NCBI GenBank assembly: GCA_902385765.1
Contig: CABMGU010000034.1
Coordinates: forward strand, 1-33,266
Direction of reading: 5' to 3'
DNA: 33,266 bases
From: an uncultured archaeon
Lineage (GTDB): Archaea; Nanobdellota; Nanobdellia; Woesearchaeales; ARS49
Shown here: in pieces, positions 18,080-26,151 of the stretch
How the letters are laid out: each line of letters begins with the position of its first letter
How positions within the stretch are numbered: position 1 is the stretch's first letter
The notes under the pieces: generated by a model
Seen by the model: the letters and a program-made list of their open reading frames with translations, nothing else
Databases searched by the model: none
What the model was told of the DNA's origin: nothing
Program-made: the position numbers and the translations under genes

Positions 18080-18856
18080 GTGAAATTCGCAAAAAGCCTG
18101 GTGATACTATCTGTAGCAATATTAATTGCCGCCACATTCTTCTATTTCACACGCGAAGACCTGACGTCAATCGGCGATACGACCTTTGTTCTTGTCTCAC
18201 TGATAGCAGCAATACTGCTGTGGATTACGGCGTTCAGAATCAAGTTTGAAGATGAACGCGCAGTCTGGAGACGCATGGCAATAGCAACAACGTTCGATTT
18301 CCTGGGAGAAGCATACTGGGCATACTACGAAATATTCAAAGGAATAGAACTACCCAGCCCTTCAATAGCAGACATATTCTGGATCACATCATATCTAATA
18401 TTCATTTTCGCATTATGGGCGCAGTTAAAAATAATGTTTGCACCAACAAGAAAACTCATTGCAGGATTAACTGTCGGTTTGCTTGCCCTTCTTGCAATCA
18501 CATACTTATTCGTGAAAGACATCGCAATACAAGGCATCACTTTTTCCACGCTAATCGACTTCATTTATCCATACATTGATGTAGTCCACATAACTTTAGT
18601 CATACTCATCCTAATACCACTGTGGCGCATACACAGCAAGCTTTCCACACCTTGGCTGCTATTATGTACAAGCTATTTGGCATTCATAACATACGATTTC
18701 ACATACGCATACCTGCGCGTATTCGCAGAATACTATACTGGCGCAACAATAGACTTAATCTATGCTTTAGGATACATCTTGCTCGGCATCGCAGGATATA
18801 CAAAACTAACAAGTACAGAGGTGCAAAGTGCAACTAGAACAACTCGCAATCGTTAA
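18080..18856 (+). CDS. Multi-TM membrane protein, possible sensor module
   Basis: Several hydrophobic segments from SLVILSVAILIAATFFYF to LIYALGYILLGIAGYTKL. Start uncertain: GTG 18080 (~25 nt after tttttaaaa) or ATG 18039 (overlaps tRNA-Gly). Confidence 0.7.
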   Translation: MKFAKSLVILSVAILIAATFFYFTREDLTSIGDTTFVLVSLIAAILLWITAFRIKFEDERAVWRRMAIATTFDFLGEAYWAYYEIFKGIELPSPSIADIFWITSYLIFIFALWAQLKIMFAPTRKLIAGLTVGLLALLAITYLFVKDIAIQGITFSTLIDFIYPYIDVVHITLVILILIPLWRIHSKLSTPWLLLCTSYLAFITYDFTYAYLRVFAEYYTGATIDLIYALGYILLGIAGYTKLTSTEVQSATRTTRNR

Positions 18857-19337
18857 AACCACCCATCAAGGAGAAATAACTGCGTACGTCCTGAAAAGCG
18901 AGAAGATACATCCGCAAACCTTAGAACTAATAAGAAAAAACAAAAATGCTCCAGGACTGATAGTATGCATAACAAGACCGGCAGAAGAACTTCTTAAAGA
19001 ACTGAAGATTAAGACCAACGTACTACTCATAGACGTCTACGGCAAGACAGAATCACCGCAAGTCATTTCCATACCAGACCCCGCAGCACTGACAGAATTA
19101 AGCATAGCAATAACACAAGCATTACAAGCGCTTCCAGAAAAAAGAAAATACCTGATTATCGAAGGGCTCGGAGGATTAACAATATACAACAACCCCATAA
19201 TTGTACAACGATTCGTACAATTCATTTTCTCGAAAATGCGAACGTGGAACATCTGCGCATATATCCTCACAGACAGCACAACCGAAATCTCAACACTCTC
19301 GCTCATCAAGCAAAACGCTGACAAAGTAAAAGAATAA
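18828..19337 (+). CDS. DUF835/KaiC-like domain protein without Walker A
   Basis: YLIIEGLGGLTIYNNPIIVQRFVQFIFSKMRTWNICAYILTDS resembles the C-terminal part of KaiC-like/DUF835 proteins and the paralogue at 20628-21158. Confidence 0.55.
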   Translation: MQLEQLAIVKTTHQGEITAYVLKSEKIHPQTLELIRKNKNAPGLIVCITRPAEELLKELKIKTNVLLIDVYGKTESPQVISIPDPAALTELSIAITQALQALPEKRKYLIIEGLGGLTIYNNPIIVQRFVQFIFSKMRTWNICAYILTDSTTEISTLSLIKQNADKVKE

Positions 19338-19389
19338 GTTTTCTGAGAACATTAGCTTTAAATACCAAAACAGGAGAACTCAAAGCTAC

Positions 19390-19504
19390 GGGCCCGTAGC
19401 TTAGCCTGGTAGAGCATTGGTCTTATATGACCTCAGCCGGGACAAACATTATACCGGCTGACTAAGTCCACCAAGGGTCAGGAGTTCGAATCTCCTCGGG
19501 CCCA
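19390..19504 (+). tRNA. tRNA-Ile(TAT) with 41-nt intron at 37/38 (19428-19468)
   Basis: GGGCCCG/CGGGCCC acceptor; TTGGT-CTTATA|intron|C-ACCAA; BHB central helix CTTA (32-35) / TAAG (19463-19466) with 3-nt bulges; intron hairpin TCAGCCGG/CCGGCTGA; AGGAG-TTCGAAT-CTCCT. Confidence 0.85.
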
Positions 19505-19624
19505 GTTTATTTTCTTATGCTTCGCATTTCAAGGTCTTGTTAAGAGGAGATTCGAAAATGGCATCGAACTGCGGTTCTCGCCACCTCAAGCTTGCTACGC
19601 GAGCTTAAGGTCTCCTCGGGCCCA
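19505..19624 (+). repeat. Structured insertion-like segment downstream of tRNA-Ile ending in an exact copy of the tRNA 3' end
   Basis: TCTCCTCGGGCCCA at 19491-19504 and 19611-19624 (14/14 identical); GAGGAGATTCGAA 19544-19556 is the exact reverse complement of tRNA TTCGAATCTCCTC (19485-19497). Confidence 0.75.
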
Positions 19625-19688
19625 TTTTTAGGCTCCGCGCGGCTCCGCAGCATACAATCACAACACCTGCGGAGTCTTCCTCGGGCCC
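19625..19688 (+). repeat. Second downstream segment ending in a third copy of the tRNA-Ile 3' end
   Basis: TTCCTCGGGCCC ending 19688; hairpin CTCCGCAG...CTGCGGAG between copies 2 and 3. Confidence 0.6.
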
Positions 19689-19752
19689 GGTTTTTCTTTA
19701 TAAAGAGCATTTTGGGATAAATTTTTAAAGAAAGCAAACTAAACACTCATAT

Positions 19753-20631
19753 ATGAAAAAAGAGGAAAAGCACACAATCAAACACAAGGCAAAGCCTTCC
19801 AAGAAGAGTTCAGCCATCGAAGACATCAAGAAACAGATACAACAGAAACTGGCAGAAAAACCAGCCCCTGCACGAATAAAAGTAACAGGAGAAAAATACG
19901 TAGGCACAGGCATCGCAGGACTTGATGAACTATTCATCCACGGAATACCAAAAGGAGTAAGCTCACTCATATGCGGAGGACCAGGAAGCGGAAAAAACAT
20001 ATTCTGCCTGCAAACACTATACGAAGCAGCAAAAGCAGGAGAAAAAGTCTACTACATGACCTTCGAGGAATCACCAGACAGGCTAAGACAGCACATGAGA
20101 GACTTCGGCTGGAACCCAGACCCGCTGGAAAAAGCAGGCAAACTGCTAATCAAAAAGATATCACCTCTGGACGTCACAAGACAGATAGACGCAATGCTTG
20201 AAAAAGCAAAAGGAGAACTGCTCATAGACATCAAACACCTGATAATACCAAAAGGGTTCAACCCAGACAGAATAGCAATAGACTCATTATCAGAAATAGC
20301 ATCAGCATTCTACGGCAAAGAAGAAACATACAGGCTGTACATAGAACAATTGTTCACGCTATTCAGCGAAGTCGGAGCAACAACATTCCTGATATCAGAA
20401 ACACCCGACCCTGTCACAAAACTAACTGCATCAGGCGTTGAAGAATTTTTGGCAGACGGAGTATTCGTAATGTACAACATAAGGCACGGAAACGTCAGAG
20501 AAAGCGCAATAGAAATTCTAAAAATGAGAGGCTCTGGATTCCGCAAGAAAATCGTGCCAATGGAAATCAGGCCAGACCAGGGAATAATAGTCTATCCGGA
20601 ACAGGAAGTCTTCTCAACCGAACTTAAATGA
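19753..20631 (+). CDS. KaiC-like RecA-superfamily ATPase
   Basis: VGTGIAGLDELFIHGIPKGVSSLICGGPGSGKNIFCLQTLYEAAKAGEKVYYMTFEESPDRLRQHM...IAIDSLSEI; upstream TATA-like tttttaaag. Confidence 0.85.
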   Translation: MKKEEKHTIKHKAKPSKKSSAIEDIKKQIQQKLAEKPAPARIKVTGEKYVGTGIAGLDELFIHGIPKGVSSLICGGPGSGKNIFCLQTLYEAAKAGEKVYYMTFEESPDRLRQHMRDFGWNPDPLEKAGKLLIKKISPLDVTRQIDAMLEKAKGELLIDIKHLIIPKGFNPDRIAIDSLSEIASAFYGKEETYRLYIEQLFTLFSEVGATTFLISETPDPVTKLTASGVEEFLADGVFVMYNIRHGNVRESAIEILKMRGSGFRKKIVPMEIRPDQGIIVYPEQEVFSTELK

Positions 20632-21158
20632 TAAAAACCGGACAAATAACGAAAGGCAGAATTTTTTTAGTCATACTGCCCTCACAGGAAATACAGAAAA
20701 ACGTTGACAGCGAAGTAGCACGGCTGGTAAAAAGAGACAAGACCTCAATAGTGTACGTAAGCCTGAACAAGCCATACAGCCTTTTAAGCCAGAGCTGGAA
20801 AAAGAAGAAGATTGGCCTTGACAAAATACTGTTTATTGACTGCCTGACAGCAGGAGTTGTGGAGAAACAAAACGGAAAAAACGTCATCTACGACCTAACT
20901 CCCAACAGCCTGACGTCAATAAGCCTTGCAATCAGCACCTTCCTGAAAAGCGTCAAAGGCAAAAAAGCAATCGTAATGGACTCTTTGAGCACACTTCTGA
21001 TTTACAACGAGCTCAGCATGGTCGCAAGGTTCACAAACGACCTTGTAGAGAAAGCAAGAGCATCACAGGCAAAAGCAATAATATTCACAACAAAACACGA
21101 AGAACTGCTGAACAAAGTCTCACTATTCTTTGACAGGATAATCAAAAAGGAGGGATAA
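20628..21158 (+). CDS. DUF835/KaiC-like domain protein without Walker A
   Basis: TSIVYVSLNKPYSLL...DKILFIDCLTAGV...AIVMDSLSTLLIYNELSMVARFTNDLVEKARASQAKAIIFTT. Confidence 0.65.
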   Translation: MIKTGQITKGRIFLVILPSQEIQKNVDSEVARLVKRDKTSIVYVSLNKPYSLLSQSWKKKKIGLDKILFIDCLTAGVVEKQNGKNVIYDLTPNSLTSISLAISTFLKSVKGKKAIVMDSLSTLLIYNELSMVARFTNDLVEKARASQAKAIIFTTKHEELLNKVSLFFDRIIKKEG

Positions 21159-21160
21159 AA

Positions 21161-21523
21161 ATGATAAAAATAATGCACATTGAAGATGACCTTGACACGC
21201 AAAGAGTGGTAAAAGACATACTGCAGACAGAAGGATACAAAGTAACAAGCTATTCATCAGGAGAGGCAGGAATCAGGGCAATCAAGAACGAAAAGCCAGA
21301 CATAGTATTACTGGACATAATGATGCCAAAAATGTCAGGCTGGGACGCATTCGAAAAAATAAGAAAAACATACAAGAAAGCAAAAGTGGTATTTTTGACA
21401 GTGCTCGAGATTTCACCAGAAAGACTGAAAGTGCTGAAGCACGCAGGAATAAAAGACTACATAGCAAAACCATTCACTGCAACAGAACTCGTAAACAGAA
21501 TAAAAAAAGTCGCAAAAATGTAA
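21161..21523 (+). CDS. Response regulator receiver (CheY-like) protein
   Basis: MHIEDDLDTQRVVKDIL...PDIVLLDIMMPKMSGWDAFEKIR...VVFLTVLE...KDYIAKPFTATELV. Confidence 0.95.
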   Translation: MIKIMHIEDDLDTQRVVKDILQTEGYKVTSYSSGEAGIRAIKNEKPDIVLLDIMMPKMSGWDAFEKIRKTYKKAKVVFLTVLEISPERLKVLKHAGIKDYIAKPFTATELVNRIKKVAKM

Positions 21524-21524
21524 A

Positions 21525-24251
21525 ATGACACTTCTTGATACAGAACGATTAAAGTATTACGCAACCGTAGTCTTGGATTCTAATGATGCGATAATAATCA
21601 TTGATTTACAGGGCAAAATAAAAGAATGGAACAAAGGAGCAGAGAAAACATACGGATACACTGCCGAAGAGATGATTGGGAAAAACATTGAAACAATAAT
21701 AACAAAAGAACACAAGAAGTCTGCACGAGAACAAATCAGGAAAATAATTTCTGGAAAGCCGACATTCAGGGCAGAACAGGAAATAAAAACAAAAACAGGC
21801 AAGGCCATACATGTTGACATAACATACACGCCAATCAAAGAGCACGGGAAAATAACAGGAATAGCAACAACAGAACGAGACATAACAGAAAAGAAGAAAG
21901 CAGAAGGAGAGCTGAAAAAGGAAAAAGAATTCTCTCACAGTCTGCTTAATACTGCGCAAGCAATAATTCTGTTATTAGATAAAAAAGGCAGAATCACATA
22001 TTTTAATCCCTACATGGAAGAAATATCCGGCTACAAACTAGAAGAAATGCAGGGCAGGGACTGGTTCAGCGATTTACTTCCGAAAAGAGACCGGCCAAGA
22101 ATCAAAAAACTGTTCCTTAAATCAGTAGGAGGCATACAGACCAAAGGCAACATCAACCCCATCATCACAAAAAAAGGAGAAGAAAAACTCATCGAATGGT
22201 ATGACAAGACAATAAAAGATGACCAAGGACAGGTTGCAGGTATTCTTGCAATAGGACAGGACGTAACAGAAAAAAAGAAAACAGAAGAAGAACTGAAAGC
22301 ATCAGGAAAGACCTTTGAGGACCTGTACGAAACAAGCACAGCACTGAACGGAACAACAGACGAGATACTGGACAAGATATGCAACAAAGTCCACGAGCTA
22401 TTTGACGGGTATTTTGTGCTTATCAACTATGCACAAGAAGGAGAATTCCATTTCAAAGCAGGATGCAACCTGCCAAAAGTAATCTTAAAGCTGGGAAAAG
22501 AAAAAATTGAAGGAACAATATGCTCACACATACTGGAAAACAAAAAACCCTTGTTCACAAACGAACTGCAAAACGCAAAATGCCCAACCTGCAAGACGCC
22601 ATACAGCAAGGATTCAGCAGTCAAAGCATTCGGGCTTAATACGTACTTCGGAGTGCCGCTGGTTTTCTCAGACAACAGCGTGCACGGAACACTATGCATT
22701 CTTTTCAAGGACAAAAAAGAGCCGTTCTCACACAAGGAAACAAAAATCCTCACCTTGCTCGGCAAAAGAGTTGCAATAGAGCTTGAAAGAGAACAGAACG
22801 AGACAAGAGTGAGAGAAACAGAAGAGCACTACAAAGACATAGTGGAGCACACCCCGGAAATCGTCATAGAAACTGATTTGAACGGAAAAGTCACTTACGC
22901 CAACCCCTCGGCGCTCAAAACATTCAACTACTCGCTAAAAGAGGTCAAAGGAACCAGCCTCATAAAATACATCCACAACAATGAAAGACAGATAGCAAAG
23001 AAAATGCTGGAACTCGGACTGAGTGGAAGCCAAAAGCCAATCGAGACGACAGGCACGACAAAATACGGCAGGGAGCTGACAATCCTGAACAACTCCTCGC
23101 CAATCTTCAAGCACGGCAAGCTGACAGGACTCACAATATTCGGGCAAAACATAACAGAAGAAAAGAAAGCAGAAGAAGAAGTCAAAAAATCCGAAGAAAA
23201 ATACAGAAGCCTTTACACGTCCTCTGCAGACGCAATAATGACGCTGGAACCGCCAGACTGGAGATTCACAGCAGGAAACCCTGCAACAGTCAAGATGTTC
23301 AAATGCAAGAACGAGAAAGAGTTCACATCAAAAGCACCTTACGAATGGTCGCCGAAATACCAGCCAGACGGACAAACATCAGCAACAAAAGCGCTGAAAA
23401 TGATAAACAAGGCAATGCAAGAAGGAACTAACTTCTTTGAATGGGTGCACAGAAGAGCAACAGGCGAAGACTTTTCAGCAACAGTCCTGCTGACAAGATT
23501 AGAGCTGGGCGGAAAAAGATTCCTGCAGGCAACAGTAAGAGACGTTTCCCAAATCAAGAAGTCAGAAAAGGAACTCAGGAAATCAGAAAAAACATTCAGG
23601 GACTTATACGAAACAAGCACAGCAATTACAGGCACCTGCGATGATGTCTTAAAGCAGCTATGCAAAAAAGTCCGCGAGATTTTTGACGGATTCTTCGTGC
23701 TGGTCAACTATGCAAAAGCAGAAGAGTTCAATTTCAGGGCAGGATGCAACCTGCCGAAACTCATCTTAAAACTTGGAAGACAGCCGATAAAAGGCACCAT
23801 ATGCTCCCACGTACTTGAAAACAAAAAAACACTATTCACAAACGAACTGCAAAAAGCGAAATGCCAAACCTGCAAAGAACCATACAGAAACGACGCCTTA
23901 ATAAAAATATTCAAACTAAAAACATATTTCGGAATACCGCTGGTATTCTCAGACGGCCGCGTGAGAGGCACGCTGTGCACAGTATTCAAGGACAGGAAAG
24001 AACCATTCACGCCAAAAGAAATAGAAATATATTCAGTGCTGGCAAAACGAGCAGCAATTGAACTCGAACGGGATGAAGAAGAAAAAGCCCTCAAAAAAAG
24101 AACACAGGAACTGCAGGAAGCATACGACGAGATAAAAGCCAAAAACGAGGAACTGGAGAAATTCGCAAAATTCACAGCAGGAAGAGAAATTAAAATGATA
24201 CAACTCAAAAAACAGGTAGAACTTCTGGAAAAGAGAAATGAAAAACACTAA
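21525..24251 (+). CDS. Multi-PAS/GAF sensor protein without kinase domain
   Basis: Four PAS-like segments and two closely similar GAF-like domains (LYETSTA...GCNLPK...GTICSH...AKCxTCKxPY...GTLC); ends in coiled coil. Confidence 0.85.
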   Translation: MTLLDTERLKYYATVVLDSNDAIIIIDLQGKIKEWNKGAEKTYGYTAEEMIGKNIETIITKEHKKSAREQIRKIISGKPTFRAEQEIKTKTGKAIHVDITYTPIKEHGKITGIATTERDITEKKKAEGELKKEKEFSHSLLNTAQAIILLLDKKGRITYFNPYMEEISGYKLEEMQGRDWFSDLLPKRDRPRIKKLFLKSVGGIQTKGNINPIITKKGEEKLIEWYDKTIKDDQGQVAGILAIGQDVTEKKKTEEELKASGKTFEDLYETSTALNGTTDEILDKICNKVHELFDGYFVLINYAQEGEFHFKAGCNLPKVILKLGKEKIEGTICSHILENKKPLFTNELQNAKCPTCKTPYSKDSAVKAFGLNTYFGVPLVFSDNSVHGTLCILFKDKKEPFSHKETKILTLLGKRVAIELEREQNETRVRETEEHYKDIVEHTPEIVIETDLNGKVTYANPSALKTFNYSLKEVKGTSLIKYIHNNERQIAKKMLELGLSGSQKPIETTGTTKYGRELTILNNSSPIFKHGKLTGLTIFGQNITEEKKAEEEVKKSEEKYRSLYTSSADAIMTLEPPDWRFTAGNPATVKMFKCKNEKEFTSKAPYEWSPKYQPDGQTSATKALKMINKAMQEGTNFFEWVHRRATGEDFSATVLLTRLELGGKRFLQATVRDVSQIKKSEKELRKSEKTFRDLYETSTAITGTCDDVLKQLCKKVREIFDGFFVLVNYAKAEEFNFRAGCNLPKLILKLGRQPIKGTICSHVLENKKTLFTNELQKAKCQTCKEPYRNDALIKIFKLKTYFGIPLVFSDGRVRGTLCTVFKDRKEPFTPKEIEIYSVLAKRAAIELERDEEEKALKKRTQELQEAYDEIKAKNEELEKFAKFTAGREIKMIQLKKQVELLEKRNEKH

Positions 24252-25131
24252 TCAGTCATTTAAAATCTGTTTAAGAGATAGAAAAGAATTGGTAGAATTG
24301 AAAAAACAATTAGAAGAAAGAACAAGAGAACTGGAAGCAAAGAAGACCGAGCTTAATACAAAACTCAAAGAAGCAGAAGAAATGAGAATAGCGACTCTGA
24401 ACATGATGGGCGACCTTGACGAAGCACTGAAAGAGCTCAAGACACTTGACAAACTAAAAGCAGAATTCATGAACGTGGCAGCACACGAGCTAAAGACGCC
24501 ACTAACACCAATGATTGCGTATATCGATATGCTGATAACAGAGAAGAAAGGAAAAATAACACCTCGGCAGAAAGAGACACTGCAAATCGTATTCAAGAAT
24601 CTTGAACGACTGAAACGGCTCATAAATGATGTTCTTGACATCAGCAGGCTTGAAGCAAAAGCAATGAAAATGGCAATAAAAGACGTAAACATAACAATAC
24701 TGCTCAGAGAAGCAGAAGAAGAATACAGACCAGCAATAGAGAAAAAGAAACTGAAATTCATAACAAACATACCGTCACATTTGCCAAATGCAAAAGGAGA
24801 CTACGGCAGGCTAAGACAGGCAGTCGGCAACCTGCTAAACAACGCACTAAAGTTCACAGAAAAAGGAACGATAACACTAACAGTTGAAGCAGACAAAGAC
24901 AGAATAAAGGTAACCGTAACAGACACCGGCATCGGAATAAAAGAAAAAGACGAGCCAAAAATCTTCCAAAAATTCTACCAGGCAGAAACAAGCCCTGAAA
25001 GAAAAGCACAAGGCACAGGACTCGGACTTCCAATAGTCAAAGGCATAATAGAAGCACACAAAGGAAAAATGTTCTTCTCATCAAAATACGGCAAAGGCTC
25101 AACATTCGGATTCTATTTACCGTACAAATAA
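24238..25131 (+). CDS. Histidine kinase (HisKA + HATPase_c)
   Basis: KAEFMNVAAHELKTPLTPMIAYIDML (H-box), NLLNNALKFTEKG (N), DTGIGI (G1), GTGLGLPIVKGI (G2). Confidence 0.95.
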   Translation: MKNTNQSFKICLRDRKELVELKKQLEERTRELEAKKTELNTKLKEAEEMRIATLNMMGDLDEALKELKTLDKLKAEFMNVAAHELKTPLTPMIAYIDMLITEKKGKITPRQKETLQIVFKNLERLKRLINDVLDISRLEAKAMKMAIKDVNITILLREAEEEYRPAIEKKKLKFITNIPSHLPNAKGDYGRLRQAVGNLLNNALKFTEKGTITLTVEADKDRIKVTVTDTGIGIKEKDEPKIFQKFYQAETSPERKAQGTGLGLPIVKGIIEAHKGKMFFSSKYGKGSTFGFYLPYK

Positions 25132-25132
25132 A

Positions 25133-26068
25133 TCAGCCAAAACGGGAAAAAACAGCAAACCGCCTATACGACTTAGCAAGACCGTGCCACACCTGCAAAT
25201 CAGTCCTCAACTTGCGCTGTTTCTGCTTGAAAGCAGACATACGAGACTTATATGTAGTAGCACCCATTTTGCAGGAATAATACTGCTCCTGCGTGGAACG
25301 CTCGGTCTGCTCAACAGCGCTCAATTCAATCGACAACAAACGAATTTTCCTTAAAGCATACAAAGTCCTTGACTCAAAGAAAATCCAAAAGCCAACAATA
25401 ACCACGCTTGCCAAAGCAATCAGCAAGCCACGCCAGTGATCTTTAGTGTAGTCAACAACATTACGCCTTGCCAAACGCAGGAAAGCGCGCTCACGAGCAG
25501 ACTCAACCTGAGCGTCCTCTAACTGCGATTTCGCCTGCTCAACAAGAGGAGGAACATCATTGTAACGCTCATCGCTAAAAGCCATCTCAGCAGAACCCAA
25601 AGTCTCAATCACGCGCGAAAGATTAACCGTCACGTTAATAGAAGCAATAGACTTCTGCAAATCAGACAACAATTCAGCAGAAGCAAAAGCCTTCTCCTTC
25701 ATACCGCGAATCCACACGGCTTTCTCAACAACAAAAGAATAATTAGCACCAACAGGAAGACCAGAACTTAATGACGCCTGAACAAGACTCGAAAGCTGGG
25801 AAGCAAGAACCATCTTATCAGACTCATTCGACGCGTTCAAAATAGCAATCTTATCCATCAACAATGAAATGTTCTCACCGTGCAATTTATCAGACATCGC
25901 ATCAAGAGCATCTTCCAAAGAGTCAACAGGCAAGCCGGCAGACTTCATCTGCCGAACATCCAAAGCAGCACTCGTGAAAGCTTCATCAGCGTCCTGCAAA
26001 GTAACAGCGGCAGCAAACGGAATCAATAAAAGCAATAGCACAGACAAAGTCGCGGTCTTCGACTTCAT
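25133..26068 (-). CDS. Secreted/membrane protein with C-terminal TM and coiled coil
   Basis: Signal peptide MKSKTATLSVLLLLLIPFAAAVTLQDADEAF; C-terminal TM GLLIALASVVIVGFWIFF. Upstream in-frame ATG at 26155 overlaps the previous stop; true start uncertain. Confidence 0.7.
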   Translation of the reverse strand: MKSKTATLSVLLLLLIPFAAAVTLQDADEAFTSAALDVRQMKSAGLPVDSLEDALDAMSDKLHGENISLLMDKIAILNASNESDKMVLASQLSSLVQASLSSGLPVGANYSFVVEKAVWIRGMKEKAFASAELLSDLQKSIASINVTVNLSRVIETLGSAEMAFSDERYNDVPPLVEQAKSQLEDAQVESARERAFLRLARRNVVDYTKDHWRGLLIALASVVIVGFWIFFESRTLYALRKIRLLSIELSAVEQTERSTQEQYYSCKMGATTYKSRMSAFKQKQRKLRTDLQVWHGLAKSYRRFAVFSRFG

Positions 26069-26130
26069 TTTTTCTCCCCTATGCCTGCAAGGGGAGCAAA
26101 AATGAACCTGAGCTTGCTCAGGCGCGACTT
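26047..26130. other. Structured element copy 2: four-helix junction
   Basis: P1 AAGTCGCG 26047-26054 / CGCGACTT 26123-26130, P2 GTC-TTC-GAC 26055-26063, P3 26064-26079/26091-26106 with 11-nt loop, P4 CCTGAG-CTTG-CTCAGG 26107-26122; no unpaired junction bases. Confidence 0.85.
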
Positions 26131-26151
26131 CTTTAATCAATTCGATACTTT

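Noticed and set aside
17932-18135. Minus-strand ORF with RQPRFELGQLPLCC
   Set aside because: Antisense translation of tRNA-Gly and its intron; spurious.
19540-19746. Minus-strand 68-aa ORF over tRNA-Ile flank
   Set aside because: Lies on the structured repeat segment; composition explained by repeats.
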